From positions 1 through 13,766 of the forward strand of contig NZFZ01000001.1 of assembly GCA_002689405.1 (NCBI GenBank): a stretch of 13,766 nt of DNA. Reading direction: 5' to 3'. Shown here piece by piece: positions 1-7,412 of the stretch. Below the pieces are notes generated by a model. The model saw only the letters and a list, made by a program, of their open reading frames with translations. It searched no databases and was not told the DNA's origin. Position numbers and translations under genes: made by a program. The stretch comes from Gammaproteobacteria bacterium. GTDB lineage: Bacteria; Pseudomonadota; Gammaproteobacteria; Magnimaribacterales; AG-339-G14. Within the stretch, counting starts at the first letter, position 1. Every line of letters begins with the position of its first letter.

Positions 1-532
1 CAAACACATAACCCAATTTGGTGAGAGTCTGTAAGCCGTCTAAAAAATTTGGCAAGAGATACAAACCTTCGCATGCATCGTGATGCGAATTGCGAACATT
101 GGAATGAGGATCCCAACCGCCAGCATGGCGAATACCTTTGAACAGTTCCTGTCCAACTGCCAAATGCTTTTCTAAAACTCTCTCTACTTCAAAACCCAAC
201 AACATATCGACATGTCCAACGATTCCTGAAATGGTTGCTTGATCTGGATCTGCTTTAGAAACATCTGCCAATTCTTTGACAAATTCCGTCTCCCCTACTG
301 GATTTAACGCTGCATCTTCTAACTTCCAATAGCCCTGGCTGCAGTCAATAAAAACCGTATTCGTCACGTTATGTCCAGAGCCGGTATCGGCCCAAAGATC
401 ATTTAACAGATATTGATTTCCTTCTTTGCTTCCAGGCCAAAGATGATGATGCGGATCAATGATCCTTTGCTTTGGATCAATGATCTCTTCAGATATTTGA
501 GCCAACCATTCTGCTTGAGAAAGATTGCTCAT
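1..532 (-). CDS. Amidohydrolase_2 family metal-dependent hydrolase (partial, C-terminus off the left edge)
   Basis: The reading frame opens at the ATG at 530-532 and runs uninterrupted off the left edge, showing 177 residues of the N-terminal half. It carries the DPHHHLW motif (residues 26-32), whose D-x-H-x-H pattern (H28, H30) is the metal-binding start of the TIM-barrel amidohydrolase superfamily. Further family-like segments are GIVGHVDML and GIRHAGGWD. The amidohydrolase_2 family covers lactonases, decarboxylases and related hydrolases, so the substrate cannot be named. No signal peptide is seen, so it is probably cytoplasmic. It starts only 6 bp after the malate synthase stop codon and has only a weak ribosome site, so it is probably translated from the same transcript. 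A role linked to glyoxylate or small organic acids is inferred from this neighbour only. Confidence 0.85.
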   Translation of the reverse strand, partial: MSNLSQAEWLAQISEEIIDPKQRIIDPHHHLWPGSKEGNQYLLNDLWADTGSGHNVTNTVFIDCSQGYWKLEDAALNPVGETEFVKELADVSKADPDQATISGIVGHVDMLLGFEVERVLEKHLAVGQELFKGIRHAGGWDPHSNVRNSHHDACEGLYLLPNFLDGLQTLTKLGYVF

Positions 533-538
533 TTTGCT

Positions 539-2695
539 TTAGTGAGCTTTTTTAACCAATCTTTGGGTGTGGAGAATTGGCTCGGTATAACCGCTGGGTT
601 GTACCCGACCTTTTAAAACCAAGTCACAAGCAGCTTGAAAGGCATCCCCATCATAACCGGGTGCCATGTTTTCGTATTCTGGATCACCGGAATTTTGGTC
701 ATCGACTACAACAGCCATTTTTTTCATAGTCTCTAAAACTTGCGTTTCATCACACAAACCGTGATGCAACCAATTGGCAATGTGCTGACTGGAGATTCGA
801 CAAGTTGCTCGGTCTTCCATTAAGCCCACATTATTGATATCCGGTACTTTGGAGCATCCGACGCCTTGGTCAATCCAACGAACCACATAGCCCAAGATGC
901 CCTGAGCATTGTTATCCAACTCAGCTTGGATTTCTTCAGCTGATAACTCTTCTTTTAAAAGCGGGATTTCCAAGATTTCATCCATGTTTGCTTCTTTTCT
1001 TTTTTGCAAATCTTCCTGAACACTTGGGACGCTGATTTGATGATAATGCAGCGCGTGTAGTGTTGCAGCCGTAGGCGAAGGTACCCAAGCACAATTGGCA
1101 CCCGCTTCCGGATGTACAGTTTTGTTTTCATACATGCCAAGCATTTCATCTGGCATTGCCCACATTCCTTTCCCAATTTGTGCTTTGCCTTTGAAACCAG
1201 TTTGCAGACCTTTGTCTACATTCCAATCTTCGTAAGCCAAAATCCAAGGCTCTTGCTTCATTTGCGCTTTTTTAATCATTGGGCCTGCTTCCATGGAAGT
1301 ATGAATCTCATCACCGGTACGGTCTAAAAAGCCAGTGTTAATAAAGATCACTCGATCTTTGGCAACTTTAATGCATTCTTTTAAATTGATTGTCGTACGA
1401 CGCTCTTCATCCATGATGCCAATCTTTGCTGTCAACGGCGCGAGTCCTACCGCTTGCTCAACCGCAGCAAATAAATCGCAAGTTAATTGCACTTCTTTTG
1501 GACCATGCATTTTGGGCTTAACAATATAAATGCTTCCGGTACGACTGTTTTTTAATGAATCGTTACTGAGCAAATCGTGCTTGGCAATGGTGATGGTAAA
1601 CATGGCATCCATGATGCCCTCAAAAATCTCATCGCCTGCAGCATCCAAAATGGCAGGAGTAGTCATTAAGTGTCCGACATTTCTAACCAACATCGTGCTT
1701 CTTCCTGGCAGAGTGAATCCTTTACCTTCAGGATTAGAATAATCTCGATCGGGATTGAGCTTTCGGGTCATGGCTTTGCCACCTTTGTCAAAAGTTTCCT
1801 CTAGATTACCTTGCATTAAACCAAGCCAGTTATTGTAAACAGTAGCTTTGTCTTCGCCATCAACAGCGGCAACCGAATCTTCACAATCTTGAATGGTAGT
1901 AACTGCTGACTCAACTAAGATATCTTTAATCCCTGCTAGGTCGTCCTTACCGACGGAGTCTTCACGATCGATTTGCACCTCAACATGAAGATTGTTATTT
2001 TTCATTAAAATCCCTGAGGGATTTTCAACATCTCCAGAATAGCCAACAAACTTATCGTTATCTGCCAAAGTCACTTTGGTTTGATCTTTAAGCGTAATTT
2101 CCAAATTTCCATCATTAATTTGAAATGCAGCAATTTCTTGATAAGAACCATTGCTCAAAGGAAAGTTTTCATTCATAAAGTTTTTAGAAAACTCAATGAC
2201 TTTATCTCCTCTGACAGGATTATAAGCACCCCCTCGTTCAGCCCCACCATCCTCAGAGATCATATCCGTACCGTACAGGGCATCGTAAAGACTGCCCCAT
2301 CTGGCATTGGCAGCATTCAAAGCAAATCTAGCATTCATGACAGGCACTACCAGTTGCGCGCCTGCGATGGTGGATATTTCAGCATCCACGTTAATAGTTT
2401 CTATTTCAAAATCCTCATTGGTGTCGACCCAGTAGCCAATTTCTTTTAAAAAGGACTTATATGATTCTTTATCGAATTCTTTATTTTCTTTATACCAATT
2501 ATCTATTTTAGTTTGCAGCTCTTCTCTTTCAGCTAGTAAAGCTTTATTTCTAGGAGTAAATTCTTTGACAACTTCGTTAAAAGAATTCCAGAATTGTTCT
2601 GGCTCCACATCGATATTCACACAAACTTTTTCACTGATTAATTTGTCTAATTCTTCACTTACTTGAAGATCGCCTCTTTGGATACGATTTGTCAT
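539..2695 (-). CDS. glcB: Malate synthase G
   Basis: This enzyme condenses glyoxylate with acetyl-CoA to give malate, the second step of the glyoxylate shunt and the route by which glycolate or glyoxylate is assimilated. It acts in the cytoplasm as a Mg-dependent monomer. At 718 residues it has the length of the G isoform (E. coli about 723), not the shorter A isoform. Family signatures are [15 protein letters not shown] with R338, [11 protein letters not shown] with the metal-site glutamate at about 430, [12 protein letters not shown] with the aspartate near 458, and [12 protein letters not shown] with D628 matching the catalytic base (Asp631 in E. coli). It ends with [12 protein letters not shown], as the family does. 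The start is supported by AGGAA five bases upstream. It is divergent from dapE across 95 bp and leads into the amidohydrolase gene. No isocitrate lyase gene is in the window. Confidence 0.97.
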   Translation of the reverse strand: MTNRIQRGDLQVSEELDKLISEKVCVNIDVEPEQFWNSFNEVVKEFTPRNKALLAEREELQTKIDNWYKENKEFDKESYKSFLKEIGYWVDTNEDFEIETINVDAEISTIAGAQLVVPVMNARFALNAANARWGSLYDALYGTDMISEDGGAERGGAYNPVRGDKVIEFSKNFMNENFPLSNGSYQEIAAFQINDGNLEITLKDQTKVTLADNDKFVGYSGDVENPSGILMKNNNLHVEVQIDREDSVGKDDLAGIKDILVESAVTTIQDCEDSVAAVDGEDKATVYNNWLGLMQGNLEETFDKGGKAMTRKLNPDRDYSNPEGKGFTLPGRSTMLVRNVGHLMTTPAILDAAGDEIFEGIMDAMFTITIAKHDLLSNDSLKNSRTGSIYIVKPKMHGPKEVQLTCDLFAAVEQAVGLAPLTAKIGIMDEERRTTINLKECIKVAKDRVIFINTGFLDRTGDEIHTSMEAGPMIKKAQMKQEPWILAYEDWNVDKGLQTGFKGKAQIGKGMWAMPDEMLGMYENKTVHPEAGANCAWVPSPTAATLHALHYHQISVPSVQEDLQKRKEANMDEILEIPLLKEELSAEEIQAELDNNAQGILGYVVRWIDQGVGCSKVPDINNVGLMEDRATCRISSQHIANWLHHGLCDETQVLETMKKMAVVVDDQNSGDPEYENMAPGYDGDAFQAACDLVLKGRVQPSGYTEPILHTQRLVKKAH

Positions 2696-2752
2696 ATTGA
2701 TTCCTATGATTTAGTTCTAATAAAAGAATGATTTTAGCAGCAGTAATAAAAT

Positions 2753-2782
2753 TTAAAACTAGTTTGTTAAAGGACTTATAAT
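2753..2782 (+). promoter_or_regulatory. Putative dapE promoter with -10 box abutting the start codon
   Basis: A consensus TATAAT lies at 2777-2782, eight bases before the dapE ATG at 2791, with a weak -35 (TTAAAA, 2753-2758) 18 bp upstream. A start site about seven bases after the -10 would fall at or next to the ATG, giving a leaderless or nearly leaderless mRNA. The only SD-like string (AAGGA, around 2770-2774) is 16 bases from the ATG, too far to act as a normal ribosome site. The rest of the 2696-2790 gap must also hold the glcB promoter, which I could not place. Confidence 0.4.
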
Positions 2783-2790
2783 AGCGCCAG

Positions 2791-3921
2791 ATGGAAATAG
2801 AAAGTTTATTAAAAGACTTAATTAAAATTGAATCGATCACGCCTAAAGACGAAGGTTGTTTTGATCTTATTGAGCCGTTTTTAAAAGATTTAGGCTTCAA
2901 ATGCGAACGCATTGATTACGAAAATGTCGAAAATCTCTACGCCGTACTTGGTAATGAAGGCCCTTTGATGTGCTTTTTGGGACATACCGATGTGGTACCT
3001 ACTGGGCCAGTTGAAAATTGGAGTCAACCGCCCTTTTCAGCAGTCACTATTGATGGTCATATGTACGGCCGTGGTACCGCCGATATGAAAGGAAATATTG
3101 CAGCCTACCTCTTGGCTTTAAAAGATTTCTTAAGCACCAATCCTACCTTGAATTATCGATTGGCAGTGCTGTTAACTTCCAACGAAGAAGGTGAGCCTGA
3201 AGATGGCAAAATCGATGTCATCATTAAAAAATTCATGAATGATGGCGAACATATTGACTTCTGTTTGGTTGGTGAGCCCTCCTCAAATAAAAAGGTTGGG
3301 GATACCATCAGAATAGGCAGACGCGGTTCGTTGAGTGGAACGTTAAAAGTTTTAGGTAAACAAGGCCATGTTGCCTATCCTGAAAAAGTAGAAAATCCTA
3401 TTTTTACCAGTGCCAAATTAATCTCTGAACTGGAAAGCATTACTTGGGATGAAGGCAACGAGCATTTTCAACCTACGTCTTTTCAAATTTCCAATATCAA
3501 ATCTGGAACTGGAGCCACCAATGTTGTACCAGGAGTTTTAGAGATGATGTTCAATTTTAGATTCTGTTCCGAATCCAATGAAGCTTACTTGAAAGAAACC
3601 TTTGAGGCTGTTCTTAAAAAGCTGGATCTAAAATATGAAGTGGAATGGGTGTTAAGCGGTCTGCCTTACTTAACTGAAAAAAAGTATTTTATCGAACAAA
3701 TTGTAGACTCGGTTAAATCCATCACGGGCTATGAACCTGTCATTAACAATGGAGGCGGTACTTCTGATGGACGTTTCTTGCAGGTTATGGGATCAGAAAT
3801 TGTCGAACTCGGTCCATTGAACGAAACCATTCACAAAACCGATGAGAATGTCAGCCTCCAAGACTTGGAAACGTTAAAAGGAATTTATAAGAATCTTCTA
3901 GAAAGACTTAATTCGAATTAG
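2791..3921 (+). CDS. dapE: Succinyl-diaminopimelate desuccinylase
   Basis: DapE hydrolyses N-succinyl-L,L-2,6-diaminopimelate to succinate and L,L-diaminopimelate in the succinylase branch of lysine and peptidoglycan precursor synthesis. It is a cytoplasmic dizinc M20 peptidase-family enzyme. The 376 residues match E. coli DapE (375) along the whole length. Metal and catalytic residues are all visible: H65 and D67 in GHTDVVP, D98 in RGTADMKG, E132/E133 in TSNEEGEP, E162 in LVGEPSSN and H348 in NETIHKTDE. The dimerisation lid segment (GRRGSL, QGHVAYP) is also present. A small oddity is N131 where E. coli DapE has Asp just before the catalytic Glu-Glu. The start aligns with E. coli and no other ATG fits, although there is no Shine-Dalgarno. 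The gene ends 6 bp from the convergent crotonase gene. Confidence 0.96.
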   Translation: MEIESLLKDLIKIESITPKDEGCFDLIEPFLKDLGFKCERIDYENVENLYAVLGNEGPLMCFLGHTDVVPTGPVENWSQPPFSAVTIDGHMYGRGTADMKGNIAAYLLALKDFLSTNPTLNYRLAVLLTSNEEGEPEDGKIDVIIKKFMNDGEHIDFCLVGEPSSNKKVGDTIRIGRRGSLSGTLKVLGKQGHVAYPEKVENPIFTSAKLISELESITWDEGNEHFQPTSFQISNIKSGTGATNVVPGVLEMMFNFRFCSESNEAYLKETFEAVLKKLDLKYEVEWVLSGLPYLTEKKYFIEQIVDSVKSITGYEPVINNGGGTSDGRFLQVMGSEIVELGPLNETIHKTDENVSLQDLETLKGIYKNLLERLNSN

Positions 3922-3927
3922 CCAAAG

Positions 3928-4737
3928 CTAAACTTCTTCAATTTCTCTGAAATTGGGTTTCCTTTTTTCCAAAAAGGCTTGCACACCTTCTTTAAAAACC
4001 GCCCCGTCGCATAAAACGCGCTGGGTATCTCTCTCGTAATCCAATTGATCGGATAAAGATACTTGTAGTGCATTATCGTGAGCTTTAACAATCGCTTTCA
4101 AGCCTGTAATGGCTCCATCAGCCATTCGGCCAGCCAACTTACAGGCTTCATCCAATAATTCTTTTTCAGGAAAAACTTTCCAAATCAATCCCCAAGCTTC
4201 TGCTTGAGAGGCGCTGATGTCTTCTCCCAAAAGAGCCATACCATTAGCTTTGGCTCTACCCAAAAGATTAGGCACCAGCCAGGAGGCTCCTACATCGGAA
4301 ATGATGCCGAGTTGTGGGCCAAATACCAATTTAAATTTTGCTGTATCGGCAGCTAAAATTAAATCTCCACATAGAGCCAAACCTACGCCGCCCCCAGCAG
4401 CAATGCCGTTAATGGCGTTCACTACAGGCTTGGGACAATTTACAATCTTTCTGACCAAAGGGTTGAAACCAATTTCCATAGCATTTGCGGTTGATTCGCC
4501 GGGAGACCATTTGGGATCGCTGGGCCAACCACCTCCCGCAAGATCAGCTCCACTACAAAATCCTCTGCCTTCTCCAGTAAGGACGACAGTCCTTATAGAC
4601 TGATCTTCATAAGCTTTATCGAATGCTTCAAGCAGCTCATCAATGATTTCTTTATTAAGACTATTTAAGACTTTGGGTCTGTTTAAGGTAATCACAAAGA
4701 CTCCCTTTTCTTTCATTTCAGTTTTCAGTGAACTCAT
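3928..4737 (-). CDS. Enoyl-CoA hydratase/isomerase family protein, PaaG-like
   Basis: This is a crotonase-fold acyl-CoA enzyme of 269 residues. The oxyanion-hole segments are visible as GRGFCSGADL (58-67) and GIAAGGGVGL (111-120). The two glutamates of classical enoyl-CoA hydratase appear to be replaced (G119 and about F139). An aspartate is present in IISDVGASW (D148), the position of the catalytic Asp of PaaG, the 1,2-epoxyphenylacetyl-CoA isomerase that also isomerises delta3/delta2-enoyl-CoAs. From memory, the C-terminal half tracks E. coli PaaG closely (ALLG...AWGLIW, QLDYERDTQR, FLEKRKPNF). Isomerase chemistry is therefore more likely than hydration, but no other phenylacetate (paa) gene is nearby and the pathway is unknown. 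A good ribosome site (GAGG, 4743-4746) fixes the start. It is divergent from the alternative oxidase gene. Confidence 0.85.
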   Translation of the reverse strand: MSSLKTEMKEKGVFVITLNRPKVLNSLNKEIIDELLEAFDKAYEDQSIRTVVLTGEGRGFCSGADLAGGGWPSDPKWSPGESTANAMEIGFNPLVRKIVNCPKPVVNAINGIAAGGGVGLALCGDLILAADTAKFKLVFGPQLGIISDVGASWLVPNLLGRAKANGMALLGEDISASQAEAWGLIWKVFPEKELLDEACKLAGRMADGAITGLKAIVKAHDNALQVSLSDQLDYERDTQRVLCDGAVFKEGVQAFLEKRKPNFREIEEV

Positions 4738-4847
4738 CTTTACCTCTATATTTATTCAAACTTTAGCACTTATGCAAAAAAGCTATATATATCTAATAAT
4801 TAGCAACAAAATATTTTATATAACTTTGAAGTATATATAGTACACAC
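4738..4847. promoter_or_regulatory. Divergent control region between the PaaG-like gene and AOX, rich in palindromes
   Basis: This very AT-rich 110-bp gap must hold both promoters. It contains an inverted repeat CTATATATA (4783-4791) / TATATATAG (4832-4840), a hyphenated palindrome CTAATAATTAG (4793-4803) and the perfect palindrome AAAATATTTT (4808-4817). For AOX, a TATATA box at about 4832-4839 stands 8-10 bases before the ATG with no Shine-Dalgarno. For the other gene, TTGCAT (4772-4777) and TAAATA (4749-4754) are 17 bp apart on the minus strand, but that start site would cut into the ribosome site, so it is doubtful. Confidence 0.4.
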
Positions 4848-5489
4848 ATGCTAAATACAGATGACAACAAATTTGTATCGAACGAATCAATTGGAGCTCA
4901 GCTTCATACTCCCCCTGAGAGTTTCAGTGATTCGTTCGCGCTTTCCATTACCAAATCATTAAGATTTTTTGCCGATACACTCTTTCGCAAGAGATACGGT
5001 CATCGTGCTGTTGTATTGGAAACAGTCGCGGGTGTACCTGGCATGGTTGCTGGTGTCGTGCATCACCTGAGATCTCTCAGAAATATGAAAGACGATAACG
5101 GTATGATCAAGGAACTTCTTGATGAGGCAGAAAACGAAAGAATGCATTTGATGACATTCATTGAAATTGCTAAGCCTTCCAGAATAGAGAGATTTTTAAT
5201 TCTTCTGGCACAAATCTCTTTTGGGATTTTTTATACTCTTTTGTATATTTTTTTCAAAAAGACTGCTCATAGAATGATTGGTTACTTCGAAGAAGAAGCT
5301 GTTATGTCCTACTCGGAATATTTAGCTGAGATTGATAACGGTAAAATTTTGAATCGCCCCGCTCCACAAATAGCTATCGATTATTGGAATTTAGGTTCTG
5401 ACGCAACCTTAAGGGATGTCGTCATTTCAGTCAGAGCTGACGAAGCTGGTCACCGTGACAAAAATCACGAATTCGCAGACCAAATCTAA
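4848..5489 (+). CDS. aox: Alternative oxidase (cyanide-insensitive di-iron ubiquinol oxidase)
   Basis: AOX oxidises ubiquinol and reduces oxygen to water at the inner face of the membrane without pumping protons. The 213-residue protein has the full AOX core and no targeting extension. Segments are FRKRYGHRAVVLETVAGVPG (46-65), LLDEAENERMHLMTF (90-104), GYFEEEAVMSYSEYL (145-159) and RADEAGHRDKNHEFAD (196-211). The di-iron ligands are in place: E58, E97 with H100, a glutamate of E148-E150, and E199 with H202. Y155 fits the essential tyrosine. The first His of the usual EAHH is Gly (G201), which is not a ligand. A hydrophobic stretch (about 115-136) fits the membrane-bound helical hairpin. There is no ribosome site before the ATG and no other in-frame start. 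The gene ends 1 bp from the convergent cyclase gene. Confidence 0.95.
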   Translation: MLNTDDNKFVSNESIGAQLHTPPESFSDSFALSITKSLRFFADTLFRKRYGHRAVVLETVAGVPGMVAGVVHHLRSLRNMKDDNGMIKELLDEAENERMHLMTFIEIAKPSRIERFLILLAQISFGIFYTLLYIFFKKTAHRMIGYFEEEAVMSYSEYLAEIDNGKILNRPAPQIAIDYWNLGSDATLRDVVISVRADEAGHRDKNHEFADQI

Positions 5490-5490
5490 T

Positions 5491-6420
5491 TTATTTGATT
5501 GCGATCGGATTGATATACATTTGAACTGCGCCCCTAACTTTAGCTTGTCCCAGAACAAATAAAAATTCGAAAGTCTCGTCTTTAGCAAGAGGACCGGTAT
5601 TCATGGCCTCTAAAATATAAATTCCATTTTGTTGCAGCAAGATAACGTGTCCTTGAAAAGGTTCTTCAGGATTTACCGGAGGGATGACATCAAGTCCATA
5701 CGTATCTGAACCTACAGCAATAACCTCCAAATCCGCCAAGTGTTGAGCTAGCTCCGGTGTCAAACCAGGAATTTCTGCGCCCCATTTTTCAGGAAATTTT
5801 TCGAGCATCGCATCTGTCCAACCTGTATGAAATAACACGACATCGCCTTTTTGAACTTTTATGCCTTGTTTTTTTTCTGCCAACTGTAATTCTTTAATTG
5901 AAAAGGTTTGCCCAGCCTTAAGGTATTCCACACCTAAGACTTTTGTCATATCAAAAAGAACTCCACGAGTAACCATTGGGGGAACTTTTTCAATTCCTAA
6001 TTTTGTTAGACCAGTGATTGGAGCAATTTTTTTCCCATCAAAACAGTTATAAAACTTACCGTCAGGCCTACCGATATGACCCAAGCCATCAAGTTGAGAG
6101 CCAATGCCAAACCAGCCTTGGAAGATATCATCGTTATAAGTTGAATTCGGAAAAGCTTTCTCACCAAATTGCTGTGTTGGCTGAACCACCTGGAGACTTA
6201 AGCTTCTGGGCGGATAGGCAGGCGTATTTGAATCCAGCGTTAAACCCAGACTGTAAACTTTCCCGGTTTTTATAAGTTTCGCTGCATTTAAAACAGATTT
6301 GTTGGTAATTAGATTTGCGTTTCCAATCTCATCGCCTTTACCCCATTTTGAATGCTCACAAGATTCAGATGCTAATAAGGTGTTAAACAGGAAGACGGAA
6401 GCAATTAAAAGGTATTTCAT
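5491..6420 (-). CDS. Secreted cyclase-family (PF04199-like) hydrolase
   Basis: This 309-residue protein begins with a signal peptide (MKYLLIASVFLFNTLLASES, cleavage near residue 18-20), so it is probably periplasmic. It then shows cyclase-family features: WGKGDEIGNANLIT (26-39), the metal-site segment GIGSQLDGLGHIG (105-117, with D111 and H115), VVLFHTGW (194-201), and VGSDTYGLDVIP (236-247). The family includes kynurenine formamidase and isatin hydrolase, Mn/Zn-dependent amide or ring-opening enzymes. The usual HxGTHxDxxxH motif is degenerate here (first His and GTH replaced by GSQ), as in the longer cyclase branch, so the substrate is unknown. AGGAG (6428-6432) seven bases upstream confirms the start. 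The start codon lies 16 bp past the 3' end of tRNA-Gly on the same strand, so it may share that promoter. Confidence 0.88.
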   Translation of the reverse strand: MKYLLIASVFLFNTLLASESCEHSKWGKGDEIGNANLITNKSVLNAAKLIKTGKVYSLGLTLDSNTPAYPPRSLSLQVVQPTQQFGEKAFPNSTYNDDIFQGWFGIGSQLDGLGHIGRPDGKFYNCFDGKKIAPITGLTKLGIEKVPPMVTRGVLFDMTKVLGVEYLKAGQTFSIKELQLAEKKQGIKVQKGDVVLFHTGWTDAMLEKFPEKWGAEIPGLTPELAQHLADLEVIAVGSDTYGLDVIPPVNPEEPFQGHVILLQQNGIYILEAMNTGPLAKDETFEFLFVLGQAKVRGAVQMYINPIAIK

Positions 6421-6436
6421 AACAGCGCTCCTAAAA

Positions 6437-6512
6437 TGGAGCGAGTAACGGGGTTCGAACCCGTGGCCTCGACCTTGGCAAGGTCGCGCTCTACCAGCTG
6501 AGCTATACTCGC
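6437..6512 (-). tRNA. tRNA-Gly (anticodon GCC)
   Basis: The minus strand folds into a standard 76-nt cloverleaf: acceptor GCGAGTA paired with TACTCGC, D-arm with AGCTCAGCTGGTAGAGC, anticodon loop TTGCCAA on a CGACC/GGTCG stem, T-arm with GGTTCGAACCC, discriminator U and an encoded CCA (6437-6439). It closely resembles E. coli tRNA-Gly(GCC), including the U73 discriminator. Confidence 0.98.
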
Positions 6513-6521
6513 AAGAAATTC

Positions 6522-6550
6522 AATTTACTCTGAGTAATAAGTTATTTCAA
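6522..6550 (-). promoter_or_regulatory. Putative promoter of tRNA-Gly (and perhaps the cyclase gene)
   Basis: On the minus strand TTGAAA (6545-6550) and TAAATT (6522-6527) are separated by 17 bp, giving a start near 6515, just upstream of the first tRNA base at 6512. The boxes match the sigma70 consensus only in part, but their position fits a stable-RNA promoter. The rest of the 93-bp gap to the Sir2 gene holds only AT-rich sequence. Confidence 0.45.
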
Positions 6551-6605
6551 GTTTGATAGAATTTTTTTTAAGAAAAATTTAAACTCACATTGGAAGCTAA
6601 ATTTC

Positions 6606-7343
6606 ATGACAGATCTTACAGAATTTAAAAAGCTTGTAGAAAATTCATCTTACCCAGTATTCTTTACAGGTGCTGGCATAAGTACCGACTCCGGGATTCC
6701 TGATTTCAGAGGGCCAAATGGTTTCTGGAAAAAAAATACACCAATTTATTATCAAGATTTTATGTCATCCGATGATATGAGAAAAAAATATTGGGAACAA
6801 AGTGTGAATTTCAAAAGTAATTTCTCAACATTCAAACCTAACAAGGGGCATGAAGCCATAGCTACCATTATCAATTCGAAGGAGAACGGACATTGTGTTA
6901 CTCAAAATGTAGATAATTTACATCAAGCAGCGGGTCTCGCAGATGATCAGGTTACAGAAATACATGGCAATGCTACTTATGCGGTATGCCTAAACTGCGA
7001 AAAGAAATTTGAGCTTGAACCCATTCATCAGACATTCAAAGAAAATCAAGAGCCTCCCAACTGTCAGGATTGTAAAGGTTTTATAAAAACGGCAACCATA
7101 TCTTTTGGTCAGCCCATGCCAGAGAAAGAAATGATGCGTGCTCAAAACGAAGCAGCCAATTGCGATCTCATGGTTGCAGTAGGTTCATCACTGGTAGTTT
7201 ATCCAGCTGCAACAATTCCTCTGCTTGGTAAACAAAGCGGTGCTAAGTTTGTCATTTTAAATAATGAGCCTACTGAAATGGATCAGTTTGCAGACATAGT
7301 CATCAATGCCAGCATCAGTGAAACTTTTGATGCCATTCTCTAA
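6606..7343 (+). CDS. Sir2-family NAD-dependent protein deacylase
   Basis: Sirtuins remove acyl groups from lysines, consuming NAD and releasing nicotinamide and O-acyl-ADP-ribose. The 245-residue protein is a complete catalytic core: GAGISTDSGIPDFRG (22-36) for NAD binding, TQNVDNLH (99-106), catalytic H120 in EIHGN, a zinc ribbon with C128, C131, C153 and C156, ISFGQPMPE (165-173) and GSSLVVYPA (193-201). The Y-x-x-R pair that marks CobB/SIRT5-type desuccinylases is not evident (residues 62-65 are YWEQ), so deacetylation or another short-chain deacylation is more likely. GGAAG (6592-6596), nine bases before the ATG, is a plausible ribosome site. It stands alone on the plus strand, converging on proteorhodopsin. 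The targets are unknown. Confidence 0.94.
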   Translation: MTDLTEFKKLVENSSYPVFFTGAGISTDSGIPDFRGPNGFWKKNTPIYYQDFMSSDDMRKKYWEQSVNFKSNFSTFKPNKGHEAIATIINSKENGHCVTQNVDNLHQAAGLADDQVTEIHGNATYAVCLNCEKKFELEPIHQTFKENQEPPNCQDCKGFIKTATISFGQPMPEKEMMRAQNEAANCDLMVAVGSSLVVYPAATIPLLGKQSGAKFVILNNEPTEMDQFADIVINASISETFDAIL

Positions 7344-7377
7344 AGACTTTCTTCCTTATAATTTTTTTTATTTTCTT

Positions 7378-7406
7378 TTGACCGCTGGGGAAGAATTTTA
7401 TATATT
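7378..7406 (+). promoter_or_regulatory. Sigma70-like promoter of a candidate small RNA
   Basis: TTGACC (7378-7383) and TATATT (7401-7406) are separated by exactly 17 bp, each one mismatch from consensus. The predicted start is about 7413. No convincing protein gene follows on this strand before the terminator at 7458-7487, so the product would be a short RNA. This is one of the best-matching promoters in the window. Confidence 0.5.
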
Positions 7407-7412
7407 TCGATT

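Noticed and set aside
2081-2449. 122-codon plus-strand open frame inside malate synthase
   Set aside because: It is antisense to a full-length, motif-complete gene, with no ribosome site or recognisable domain.
4217-4603. 128-codon plus-strand open frame opposite the PaaG-like gene
   Set aside because: The composition (Pro- and Ala-rich) is that of a shadow frame of the real minus-strand gene.
6437-6512. tRNA-Gly as an integration site for a mobile element carrying the cyclase gene
   Set aside because: No integrase, no second copy of the tRNA 3' end and no compositional break were seen in the window.
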